The notes under the pieces were generated by a model. That model saw nothing but the letters and a program-made list of their open reading frames with translations, ran no database searches and had not been told where the DNA came from. From contig JABMQV010000728.1 of assembly GCA_013203065.1 (NCBI GenBank), positions 1-5,998 of the forward strand: a DNA stretch of 5,998 bases. The letters run 5' to 3'. A program made the position numbers and the translations under genes. This stretch comes from Desulfobacteraceae bacterium. GTDB taxonomy: Bacteria; Desulfobacterota; DSM-4660; Desulfatiglandales; Desulfatiglandaceae. Position 1 is the first letter of the stretch, and every line of letters starts with the position of its first letter. Positions 1 to 5,593 of the stretch are shown here, piece by piece.

Positions 1-172
1 ATAACTATAAGTTTCTTTCTTGCTAGACGATGTGGAAAAATGGTTGCTTGCTATGATCAGATGGTATGAAGTAATATGTCAGGCGGGAACGGCCTATTGG
101 CCCCAGTAAGACAGAAGAAGGTCTTGGGGCATAATGTTATGGCCCTCATCGAGGGGTTGTCGGGGAATTGAC
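1..172 (+). other. Leader upstream of the lipid kinase gene, with two overlapping inverted repeats
   Basis: No gene is supported here: all three forward frames entering from the left edge are closed by stops within the first 70 bases. Two inverted repeats share the bases GGGGC at 126-130. The first pairs GCCCCA (100-105) and AGAC (109-112) with GTCT (121-124) and TGGGGC (125-130). That makes 10 pairs with a 3-base bulge at 106-108 and an 8-base loop. The second is a near-palindrome, 126-134 against 137-145, with one mismatch, spanning the ATG at 134. As RNA they exclude each other. Neither is followed by a T-run, so they do not look like ordinary terminators. A TTGCTT at 44-49 and TATGAA at 65-70 are 15 bases apart, too weak to call as a promoter. 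Confidence 0.35.
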
Positions 173-1102
173 TTGGCAGACAAGAGGATCACATTTGTGG
201 TAAACCCCAATTCGGCCAACGGCCTAACGGGTAAAGAATGGCCCCATATTCGGGCCAAGGCAAAGGATCGATTGGGTCCCTTTGAGAGCCAGATAACCGT
301 GGGCCCGGGCGATGCCACCAGGCTGGCCCGTCAGGCCGTGCGTGCGGGGGCTGAGATTGTGGTCTGCGTCGGGGGGGATGGGACTCTAAATGAGATTATC
401 AATGGGGTCATGGATGAAAAAGGACCGTGCAGGAAGGATCTTCTTTTGGGATTCATCCCGCGAGGCACCGGATGCGATTTTATCCGAACGGTTCCGCTGC
501 CCAAGGACCCGGACAAGGCCCTGGAGAATATTGCGGTCTGCCATTCCCGCCGAATAGATCTGGGGAGGCTTACGTTCCAGGATCATGCGGGGCACACGTC
601 TTCACGCTATTTTCACAATGTCCTCAGTTTTGGCCTCGGCGGGGAGGTGGATGAGAGGGTCAACAGGACCACCAAGATATTTGGTGGCTTTGTGTCTTTC
701 ATATGGGCTACCCTGATTTCCATTCTGCTCTACGATACAAAGCAGATACAGCTGAAAGTGGACGATTATTTTCAGGAGGAGGTCACCAGTTGGAATGTGG
801 CCGTTGCAAATGGTCAGTATCATGGAGGAGGTATGTACGTGGCCCCCGGTGCCTCGGTAGATGACGGTCTCTTTCATGTGACAGAGATAGGGGACCTGAG
901 CAAACCCGGCGTCTTTTGGAACCTGCCAAAATTGTATAACGGCAAGATATATGAACACAAAGAGATCAGGAAGCTGACAGGGAGGCGCATTGAGGCCTCT
1001 TCAAACCAGCGGGTCCTTCTGGATATGGACGGCGAACAACCGGGACAATTACCTGTAATCGTAGAAATTGTTCCTTTGGCCTTTCCCATTATCTGCGATT
1101 GA
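173..1102 (+). CDS. DagK-family (diacylglycerol kinase catalytic domain) lipid kinase-like protein
   Basis: This family uses ATP to phosphorylate a lipid alcohol, such as diacylglycerol or a sphingoid base, at the inner membrane face. The exact substrate cannot be read from sequence. Numbered from TTG 173 (309 residues), visible features are an opening strand FVVNPNSANG (8-17), the nucleotide-binding GGDGT (67-71), GTGCDF (98-103), NGQYHGGGMYVAP (213-225), the acidic DDG (230-232) and the late DGE (286-288). These fit the family in order, and the length is typical. An in-frame ATG at 134 would add MLWPSSRGCRGID. I prefer TTG because homologues begin only a few residues before the VNP strand and because GGGGA (162-166) lies 6 bases upstream of it, while ATG 134 has no clear ribosome site. 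Oddity: the usual Asn of the GTxND motif is Cys101. No membrane-spanning start is seen. Family assignment is firm, the start is moderate, and the substrate is unknown. Confidence 0.9.
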   Translation: MADKRITFVVNPNSANGLTGKEWPHIRAKAKDRLGPFESQITVGPGDATRLARQAVRAGAEIVVCVGGDGTLNEIINGVMDEKGPCRKDLLLGFIPRGTGCDFIRTVPLPKDPDKALENIAVCHSRRIDLGRLTFQDHAGHTSSRYFHNVLSFGLGGEVDERVNRTTKIFGGFVSFIWATLISILLYDTKQIQLKVDDYFQEEVTSWNVAVANGQYHGGGMYVAPGASVDDGLFHVTEIGDLSKPGVFWNLPKLYNGKIYEHKEIRKLTGRRIEASSNQRVLLDMDGEQPGQLPVIVEIVPLAFPIICD

Positions 1103-1104
1103 CA

Positions 1105-1200
1105 CCGTTAGAAAGCCATCCGCCCATAGTGCGGATCACAAAAATCAGGGTTTTGTCCATCTCCACAAAGACGGAATCTACTGTTCGGCATTTCTAACGG
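1105..1200 (+). repeat. Long inverted repeat enclosing two smaller hairpins; possible structured RNA or small palindromic element
   Basis: CCGTTAGAAAGCC (1105-1117) pairs with GGC (1187-1189) and TTTCTAACGG (1191-1200). The outer 10 pairs are perfect and 3 more follow after a single bulged A at 1190. Stacked directly on the inner end is ATCCGC (1118-1123) with GCGGAT (1131-1136) and a 7-base loop. Then comes ACAAAA (1138-1143) with TTTTGT (1151-1156), also with a 7-base loop. A weak fourth stem, ACGG/CTGT (1171-1174/1181-1184, one G-U pair), is possible. The layout is that of a multi-branch junction. It begins 2 bases after the kinase stop codon and ends 60 bases before the next start. I recognise no known riboswitch or sRNA in it. 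No reading frame in the gap looks coding, and no T-run follows it. Confidence 0.5.
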
Positions 1201-1260
1201 GACTGGTTTCCAATGGAGGGCGCAAAGGGCCCTTGACTTTCGAGGAACAGTGTCATCAAA

Positions 1261-1575
1261 ATGGGCCGAGAACTTAGAAAGATCAATCACCCGGCCATTG
1301 CCGGGTTCTTGTTGCCCTTTGTCGCCGCCGCAGTGACGGGCGCCCTGCTACTGATCGTCAAGGAAGACCTGAAATCACTAAAATTTTCAATACCCTACCT
1401 TGTTCTAGTGCCCATGATCCTTTTGGGAGGCCTGGTTTCATCCCTCAAATCGATCCCTCTGATCCCTGAAAGGGGCGACAAGGACTATACATACTCCGGC
1501 TTGACCCTGAATATCCTTTTTCTGGTGGTGTATGTCATATCATTACTCTATTTCTTTTTCTCTCTCCCACGATAG
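1261..1575 (+). CDS. Small membrane protein with three predicted helices, unidentified
   Basis: I do not recognise this 104-residue protein. It has a short basic N-terminus (GRELRKINH) and three hydrophobic stretches long enough to cross the membrane, at about residues 12-33, 42-62 and 82-100. A charged loop, ERGDKDY, lies at 70-76. By the positive-inside rule the N-terminus is probably cytoplasmic. It has no signal peptidase site, cysteine pairs or catalytic motif. The composition is a believable membrane protein, and the frame is open to a TAG stop with no competing frame. The weak point is the start: GAGGA at 1242-1246 is about 14 bases from ATG 1261, longer than usual, and I see no better in-frame start upstream. 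It lies between the lipid kinase and the mraZ promoter, so it may be co-transcribed with the kinase. A membrane or envelope role is only inference. Confidence 0.7.
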   Translation: MGRELRKINHPAIAGFLLPFVAAAVTGALLLIVKEDLKSLKFSIPYLVLVPMILLGGLVSSLKSIPLIPERGDKDYTYSGLTLNILFLVVYVISLLYFFFSLPR

Positions 1576-1600
1576 GCCCTCACCCACTTATCACACAACC

Positions 1601-1621
1601 GCCCGGAAGTCTCTCCCGGGC
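1601..1621 (+). terminator. GC-rich hairpin after the membrane protein gene, weak terminator candidate
   Basis: GCCCGG (1601-1606) pairs with CCGGGC (1616-1621) around a 9-base loop, 25 bases after the stop codon at 1575 and upstream of the mraZ promoter. Position and GC content suit an end-of-transcript hairpin. However, the bases that follow (TCATCCTAAAATTAAG) contain no T-run, so it is not a textbook intrinsic terminator. It might instead protect a 3' end or act with Rho. Confidence 0.35.
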
Positions 1622-1648
1622 TCATCCTAAAATTAAGTCAAACTAATA

Positions 1649-1694
1649 TTTTTTTGATGTTTTTGCCAGTTTTTGCTTGACAAATTCTTTTTTT
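1649..1694 (+). promoter_or_regulatory. Phased T-tracts, likely curved DNA or UP-element region of the mraZ promoter
   Basis: Runs of T occur at 1649-1655, 1660-1664, 1670-1674 and 1688-1694. The first three have centres exactly 10 bases apart (1652, 1662, 1672), and the fourth (1691) is about two turns further on. Tracts repeated once per helical turn bend DNA. AT-rich sequence just upstream of a -35 box can also contact the alpha subunit of RNA polymerase. The curvature itself is inferred. Confidence 0.5.
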
Positions 1695-1705
1695 GTGTCT
1701 AGAAG
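1677..1705 (+). promoter_or_regulatory. Probable sigma-70-type promoter of the mraZ/dcw operon
   Basis: A perfect consensus -35 box TTGACA lies at 1677-1682. With 17-base spacing the -10 would be TAGAAG (1700-1705), which matches TATAAT at four positions but lacks the final T. TCTAGA at 1698-1703 with 15-base spacing is the alternative. Transcription would start near 1711-1713, inside the MraZ box array, so a bound repressor would cover the -10 and start region. It is the only strong -35 I see in the intergenic region before mraZ. Confidence 0.6.
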
Positions 1706-1740
1706 TGTCACAGAGTGGTAAAAATTCCCGTAAAGTGGTA
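1701..1740 (+). promoter_or_regulatory. Probable MraZ operator: three GTG boxes on a 10-base grid, one slot empty
   Basis: Read in 10-base steps, the segment gives AGAAGTGTCA (1701-1710), CAGAGTGGTA (1711-1720), AAAATTCCCG (1721-1730) and TAAAGTGGTA (1731-1740). Slots 1, 2 and 4 share the core A-R-A/G-GTG at the same register, and slot 3 has lost it. MraZ proteins are known to bind short G-rich direct repeats, spaced one helical turn apart, in front of their own gene. These include AAAGTGG-like boxes in mollicutes and TGGG-type boxes in Escherichia coli. Position, spacing and core all match, and mraZ begins 10 bases later. Autoregulation of the operon is therefore a strong inference. Confidence 0.75.
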
Positions 1741-1748
1741 GGAATTAT
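1721..1748 (+). promoter_or_regulatory. mraZ: mraZ ribosome binding site inside a possible hairpin
   Basis: The Shine-Dalgarno AGGA (1740-1743) stands 7 bases before ATG 1751. AATTCC (1723-1728) is the perfect complement of GGAATT (1741-1746), with the last operator box in the 12-base loop between them. If the pairing forms in mRNA it would cover most of the ribosome site. The stem is short and AT-rich, so it may be marginal. Confidence 0.4.
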
Positions 1749-1750
1749 CA

Positions 1751-2188
1751 ATGTTTAGGGGTCGTTCAAGGCATACGCTGGACAGTAAGGGTCGTTTGGC
1801 CATCCCTGCCAGGTTCAGGGAAGTGCTGGAGAGGAAGCCCGACGATTTTCTGGTGGTGACCAATCATGACGCCTGCCTGTGGGCATTTGCAAGGGAGGAC
1901 TGGAAGGTGATCGAGGAAAGGGCGGCCACCCTCCCCATGTTCAATTCGGCCGCCAGCGACTATCTCAGATACTTTATTTCAGGTGCGGTGGAAAGTCCGA
2001 TTAAGCAGGGACGAATAACACTCCCTCCCGATCTGCGAGAGATCGCAGGACTAAAAAAAGAGGTGGTGCTTGTAGGAGAGTTGAAACGATTCGAGATCTG
2101 GGAAAAGGAAAGGTGGGAAGAGGAGTTTCAGAGGGCTAAAGAAAGCTTTTCTGAGGTCAGCCAGTCCCTTTCAGAACTGGGGATTTAG
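1751..2188 (+). CDS. mraZ: Transcriptional regulator MraZ
   Basis: MraZ is a ring-forming DNA-binding protein of the AbrB-like superfamily that represses or tunes the dcw operon from its own promoter. This 145-residue copy has the usual length and two tandem halves. The first carries DSKGRLAIPARFRE (11-24) and the second KQGRITLPPDLRE (85-97), followed by the conserved EVVLVGELKRFEIW stretch (104-117) and a charged C-terminal helix. The start MFRGRSRHTLD is typical of the family and has a good Shine-Dalgarno. Oddity: the Asp that opens the second DxxGR repeat in Escherichia coli and Bacillus MraZ is Ile84 here, while the first repeat keeps Asp11. The gene is first in the operon, with its likely binding boxes directly upstream and rsmH 11 bases downstream. 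Confidence 0.97.
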   Translation: MFRGRSRHTLDSKGRLAIPARFREVLERKPDDFLVVTNHDACLWAFAREDWKVIEERAATLPMFNSAASDYLRYFISGAVESPIKQGRITLPPDLREIAGLKKEVVLVGELKRFEIWEKERWEEEFQRAKESFSEVSQSLSELGI

Positions 2189-2192
2189 AAGG
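2187..2192 (+). promoter_or_regulatory. rsmH: Ribosome binding site supporting the TTG start of rsmH
   Basis: AGAAGG at 2187-2192 overlaps the mraZ stop codon and stands 7 bases before TTG 2200. No ATG or GTG lies nearby in frame, and the protein from this TTG starts with the family-typical EYPHKPVLVDEAL. TTG is therefore the likely true start. Confidence 0.7.
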
Positions 2193-2199
2193 CACAAGA

Positions 2200-3135
2200 T
2201 TGGAATATCCTCACAAACCGGTCCTTGTGGACGAGGCCCTCAGGCATCTGATCACAATCCCGGATGGAGTTTATGTTGATGGGACCGCCGGTACAGGCGG
2301 ACACAGCCTGGCTGTCGGAATGGCTCTAGCCGGCAAGGGCCGCCTGATTTGCCTGGACCTGGACCCGGAAGCTGTCAGGCTATCAAGACAAAGGTTGGCC
2401 ATCCTGGGCAAGAGGGCCTTTGTCACCCAAACAAGTTTTTCCGAGCTTGATAGGGTCCTTGAGGACTTAGAAATCAAGGGGGTTGCAGGGGTCTTATTAG
2501 ACTTGGGGATGTCCTCATATCAGCTTGAGAGGTCGGGCAGAGGTTTCAGCTTCAAGAGAGAGGAACCTCTCGATATGAGGATGGATCCCGAAAACGTTCA
2601 CCCGGCACATCATCTTGTAAATAACCTCTCTGAAACAGAGCTTGAAAAAATACTAAGGAATTACGGCGAGGAAAGGAGGGCCAAATCGATTTCCAGGGCC
2701 CTTATAAAAGCGAGGACGAGGAAGCCCATTGAGACTTCCTTGCAGTTAGGGGAGCTGATTAAATCGGTATTTCCTCCGTCGTTTCGATACAGGGCCAGAC
2801 ATCCGGCTACAAGAACATTTCAGGCCCTCAGGATTGCAGTTAACACGGAACTACAGAATCTGGAGACATTCCTGGAAAAAATCCCAGGCTTGATGGTTAA
2901 AGGGGGCAGGTTGGTTATTCTTTCGTATCATTCGCTTGAAGACAGGCTCGTCAAACAGACTATGGTAAATTGGGAGCAAAGGTGTACCTGCCCTCCTGAT
3001 TTTCCCGCTTGTGCCTGTGGAAAGGTCCCCATCTTCAAACGTCTCTTTAAAAAGGGACTCAGGGCAAGCCAGGGGGAAGTTGAGGAGAACCCAAGGGCCC
3101 GCAGCGCCATACTGAGAGCTGCAGAAAGGATCTAG
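2200..3135 (+). CDS. rsmH: 16S rRNA (cytosine(1402)-N(4))-methyltransferase RsmH (MraW)
   Basis: RsmH transfers a methyl group from S-adenosylmethionine to N4 of C1402 in the decoding centre of 16S rRNA. This copy has 311 residues, the normal size. Visible motifs are HKPVLVDEAL (5-14), the SAM-binding VDGTAGTGGHS (26-36) and CLDLDPEAV (51-59), DLGMSSYQLE (101-110) and DMRMD (125-129). They continue with NYGEERRAKSI (154-164), RHPATRTFQALRIAVN (200-215) and LSYHSLEDR (241-249). A four-cysteine cluster near the C-terminus (C262, C264, C271, C273) follows, as in many homologues and possibly metal binding. Translation begins at TTG with a good ribosome site. The gene ends 2 bases before ftsL, whose Shine-Dalgarno lies in its last codons, which suggests coupled translation. 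Confidence 0.97.
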   Translation: MEYPHKPVLVDEALRHLITIPDGVYVDGTAGTGGHSLAVGMALAGKGRLICLDLDPEAVRLSRQRLAILGKRAFVTQTSFSELDRVLEDLEIKGVAGVLLDLGMSSYQLERSGRGFSFKREEPLDMRMDPENVHPAHHLVNNLSETELEKILRNYGEERRAKSISRALIKARTRKPIETSLQLGELIKSVFPPSFRYRARHPATRTFQALRIAVNTELQNLETFLEKIPGLMVKGGRLVILSYHSLEDRLVKQTMVNWEQRCTCPPDFPACACGKVPIFKRLFKKGLRASQGEVEENPRARSAILRAAERI

Positions 3136-3137
3136 GC

Positions 3138-3506
3138 ATGACAAGGCGGGAAAGGGTCTCAAAGATGGTCAAGGCACGGAACGGCAAAACTGGGGTGCGT
3201 GTCAATAATTCGCGGCTCAAGACTCGCCGGTTTTATGTGACCCGAAGGCAGGTCTTTTTGATCATCTGCATGCTCTTTTTGTTTATGGGGAGCAGCATCG
3301 GGTATGTGTGGTCAAATTTTCAAAGCACGCGGATAGGGTATGATCTGAGTCAATTGAAAAAGGAAGAGATGAAACTGGAAGAAGAAAACCAGAGGCTGAG
3401 ATTGGAGCTGGCAATATTGAAATCACCCCAAAGACTGGAGACCCAAGCAGGTGAAAGATTGGGTTTAAGACAGCCCACTCCCGAACAGATAATTGTTTTG
3501 CAATGA
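3138..3506 (+). CDS. ftsL: Cell division protein FtsL
   Basis: FtsL is a small single-pass divisome protein that pairs with FtsB and helps activate FtsW-FtsI at the septum. The 122 residues show a basic cytoplasmic tail (1-37), one transmembrane helix (about 38-58), a periplasmic coiled-coil rich in Lys, Glu and Leu (about 66-96), and a closing segment SPQRLETQAGERLGLRQPTPEQIIVL. The Gly-Leu-x-x-Pro ending is typical of FtsL/FtsB-type proteins. The identification rests on this architecture plus position between rsmH and ftsI, since FtsL is poorly conserved in sequence. ATG 3138 has AAAGGA (3125-3130) 7 bases upstream. A second ATG at 3165 with AAAGGG (3151-3156) is a plausible alternative that shortens the tail by 9 residues. 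The stop overlaps the ftsI start as ATGA. Confidence 0.88.
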   Translation: MTRRERVSKMVKARNGKTGVRVNNSRLKTRRFYVTRRQVFLIICMLFLFMGSSIGYVWSNFQSTRIGYDLSQLKKEEMKLEEENQRLRLELAILKSPQRLETQAGERLGLRQPTPEQIIVLQ

Positions 3507-5530
3507 AGGTAAAGGACAAAAAGTGGATCCGATTTCGCATCTATGTGGTAACCGCTTTTTTCCTGCTCGGGTTCGGAACCCTATGGGCAAGGGCCTATCA
3601 GTTACAGGTCCTTGAGAGCGATCACCTAAAGGCCATCGCTCGTCAGGGCTATATAGGCAAAACCAAACTCCCACCAAAACGGGGTACAATATATGACCGC
3701 GAGGGTCACGAGTTGGCCCTGAGCGTTGAAGTAGCATCCATCTACGCCCATCCAAGACGGGTCAAGGAAAAAGCCAGGACGGCAAGAGATCTTTCCAGGA
3801 TTTTAGAAGAGAAGCGGGAGAATATCCTGCGTCTACTAAAGAGCAAGCGCTCCTTTTGTTGGATTAAGAGAAAAATTGCCCCGGATGTGGCCAAAAAGGT
3901 CATGGCCCTGGACCTGAAGGGGGTGGGTGTCATTCCTGAAACCAGGCGTTACTATCCCGGCCGTGAGATTGCGGCCCATCTGATCGGGTTTGCCGGTACT
4001 GATCATCAAGGGCTTGAAGGCCTTGAAAAGAAATATGATAAGCATTTGAAAGGGCCGGACTACAGTCTGATCCACATGCGGGATGCCCTGGGTCGCCCCT
4101 TTGCCATCAGCAGACCGAATCCCTCCGGCCATGGCATACGTGATCTGATCCTCACCATTGACAAAGACATCCAGTACAAGGCACAGCAGGCCCTCAAGTC
4201 AGCAGTAGAGAAAACAAAGGCCAAAGGTGGTCATTGCTTGGTCGTGGACCCCATGACAGGAGAGATCTTGGCCATGGCAACAGTTCCCGAATTCAATCCG
4301 AATATCTTTTCCGAATACAGTCCAGCGCAATGGAGAAACCGGAGCATCACAGATTGCTTTGAGCCGGGTTCCACCATAAAGGCCTTCCTCTTGTCCGCGG
4401 CCCTTGAAGAATCTGTCGTATCACCCAGCACCAAATTTGACTGCGAACAGGGGGAATTCAAGATCGGCCGCAATGTGGTTCATGATACCCACCAATACGA
4501 CGTTCTAAGTGTCTCGGACATTGTTGTGCGCTCCAGCAACATCGGTGCAATCAAGATTGGCAAAAAGCTCGGATACGAAAAGTTTACGACATACCTGAAA
4601 AAATTGGGCTTTGGCAGCAAAACAGGAATCGATTTACTTGGAGAGAGAAATGGATTTATCAGACCCGCAAAAAATGCCAGGGCCATAGACCAGGCTACGG
4701 TCTTTTTTGGACAGGGCATGACCACCACCTCCCTTCAACTCGCCATGGCGATGTCGGCCATTGCAAACGGCGGAAAACTGATGCGGCCCTATGTGGTGAA
4801 ATCGATTGTGGATCGATCAACGGGTAACGTTGAAAAAAGGCGCCCCAGGGTAGTGAGGAGGGTCTTCTCGCAAAAAACGGCAAAGGAAGCGGCAAGGATT
4901 TTGGAGGGTGTGACAGGGCAGGATGGAACAGCCCCAAAGGCAGCCATCAGGGGCTTTAGGGTGGCGGGAAAGACCGGAACCTCGCAAAAGGTGGATCCAA
5001 AGACAAAGCAATACTCCAGAACAAAATATGTGGCCGTCTTTGTGGGTTTTGTCCCCCTTGTGCAACCCAAATTGGTGATCCTGGTCGTGGTTGATGAGCC
5101 CAAAGGGAGCGCATATGGCGGTGTGGTGGCTGCGCCCGTGTTTCGTAAGGTAGGGAGGTGGGCCCTGAATCACCTCCGGGTCAATCCCACTAAGACGCCA
5201 TCCTCCCTGGCCCACGCCCCTGAGGCTGTCTCAGATAGCCACGTAACCCTTCTGGGGAAAAGAGGTGACAATGCAGGCACAGAGGCACAAAGAGGTCCCG
5301 GCACGAACGCAACATCAGGCGAGGTGGGGCGTATCGCGGATGAATTAAGGGAGGGGTCGCTCCCTGAATTCAGTGGCCTCGGGATGAGGGAGGTGCTCAA
5401 GCGGGGAAGGGCCTTGGGCCTGAAGGTTCATCTGGAGGGGACAGGACTCGCTTTCCGGCAGGAGCCTAGTGCCGGAACCCCTCTCCAGGAGGTCGCCGCG
5501 GTGAACGTTAGTTTCAGACCTCCCGGTTGA
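3503..5530 (+). CDS. ftsI: Peptidoglycan D,D-transpeptidase FtsI (PBP3, class B) with C-terminal PASTA domain
   Basis: FtsI cross-links septal peptidoglycan as the transpeptidase partner of FtsW. The 675-residue protein has a short basic cytoplasmic tail and one membrane anchor (about 13-30). The dimerisation domain opens with RGTIYDREG (60-68). In the transpeptidase domain all three active-site motifs are intact: the SxxK nucleophile S290-T-I-K293, SxN S344-S-N346, and KTGT 490-493. A polar linker (about 562-612) then leads to one PASTA domain (about 617-675). That tail is absent from Escherichia coli FtsI but is common in Gram-positive PBP2x/SpoVD types and known in deltaproteobacterial FtsI. 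The start codon overlaps the ftsL stop (ATGA), and no clear Shine-Dalgarno precedes it, so translation probably depends on ribosomes finishing ftsL. The linker contains an 8-bp tandem repeat. Confidence 0.96.
   Translation: MKVKDKKWIRFRIYVVTAFFLLGFGTLWARAYQLQVLESDHLKAIARQGYIGKTKLPPKRGTIYDREGHELALSVEVASIYAHPRRVKEKARTARDLSRILEEKRENILRLLKSKRSFCWIKRKIAPDVAKKVMALDLKGVGVIPETRRYYPGREIAAHLIGFAGTDHQGLEGLEKKYDKHLKGPDYSLIHMRDALGRPFAISRPNPSGHGIRDLILTIDKDIQYKAQQALKSAVEKTKAKGGHCLVVDPMTGEILAMATVPEFNPNIFSEYSPAQWRNRSITDCFEPGSTIKAFLLSAALEESVVSPSTKFDCEQGEFKIGRNVVHDTHQYDVLSVSDIVVRSSNIGAIKIGKKLGYEKFTTYLKKLGFGSKTGIDLLGERNGFIRPAKNARAIDQATVFFGQGMTTTSLQLAMAMSAIANGGKLMRPYVVKSIVDRSTGNVEKRRPRVVRRVFSQKTAKEAARILEGVTGQDGTAPKAAIRGFRVAGKTGTSQKVDPKTKQYSRTKYVAVFVGFVPLVQPKLVILVVVDEPKGSAYGGVVAAPVFRKVGRWALNHLRVNPTKTPSSLAHAPEAVSDSHVTLLGKRGDNAGTEAQRGPGTNATSGEVGRIADELREGSLPEFSGLGMREVLKRGRALGLKVHLEGTGLAFRQEPSAGTPLQEVAAVNVSFRPPG
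5275..5290 (+). repeat. Two-copy 8-bp tandem repeat in the ftsI linker
   Basis: AGGCACAG (5275-5282) is followed directly by AGGCACAA (5283-5290), differing only in the last base, and a further partial AG-AGG follows. It encodes part of residues 591-597 in the low-complexity linker before the PASTA domain. Because the unit is not a multiple of three, gain or loss of one copy would shift the frame and remove the PASTA domain without touching the catalytic domain. Two copies is too few to expect frequent slippage. Confidence 0.5.
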
Positions 5531-5563
5531 CCCTCGATGGCCTTTAATACTCAGGACGAGCGG

Positions 5564-5579
5564 GGAGCCTTGAGGTTCC
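5564..5579 (+). other. Small hairpin between ftsI and murE
   Basis: GGAGCC (5564-5569) pairs with GGTTCC (5574-5579), including one G-U pair, around a TTGA loop. It sits in the 63-base gap and ends 3 bases before the murE Shine-Dalgarno (AAAGGG, 5583-5588). No T-run follows, so it is unlikely to terminate transcription. It could tune murE translation or be chance. Confidence 0.25.
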
Positions 5580-5593
5580 GGTAAAGGGTCAAG

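Noticed and set aside
774..835. Two strong Shine-Dalgarno-like sequences (AGGAGGAGGT at 774-783, GGAGGAGGT at 824-832) suggesting an internal start
   Set aside because: The frame after the first closes quickly and does not look coding. The second abuts the in-frame ATG 833 with no spacing. Both simply encode conserved kinase residues (QEEV and HGGGM).
1105..1200. Possible integron attC site, because of GTTAG and CTAAC at the ends
   Set aside because: attC sites read RYYYAAC at the left and GTTRRRY at the right. Here GTTAG is on the left and CTAAC on the right, the opposite arrangement, and there is no integrase or cassette array.
1101..1204. Insertion element with target duplication (GAC on both sides of the inverted repeat)
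   Set aside because: The left GAC is one base away from the repeat and the match is only 3 bases. The element is too short to code for anything.
1068..1277. Forward open frame bridging the end of the lipid kinase and the small membrane protein gene
   Set aside because: It overlaps both genes in another frame, has no ribosome site and unconvincing composition, and runs straight through the palindromic element.
2271..5400. Many reverse-strand open frames of 60-130 codons opposite rsmH, ftsL and ftsI
   Set aside because: They lie wholly over well-identified genes, overlap each other, are rich in Pro, Ser and Arg, and contain no recognisable motif. They are shadows of the coding strand.
5537..5584. 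15-codon ORF in the ftsI-murE gap starting at ATG 5537
   Set aside because: It has no ribosome site, is very short, and nothing in its composition suggests a peptide gene or attenuator.
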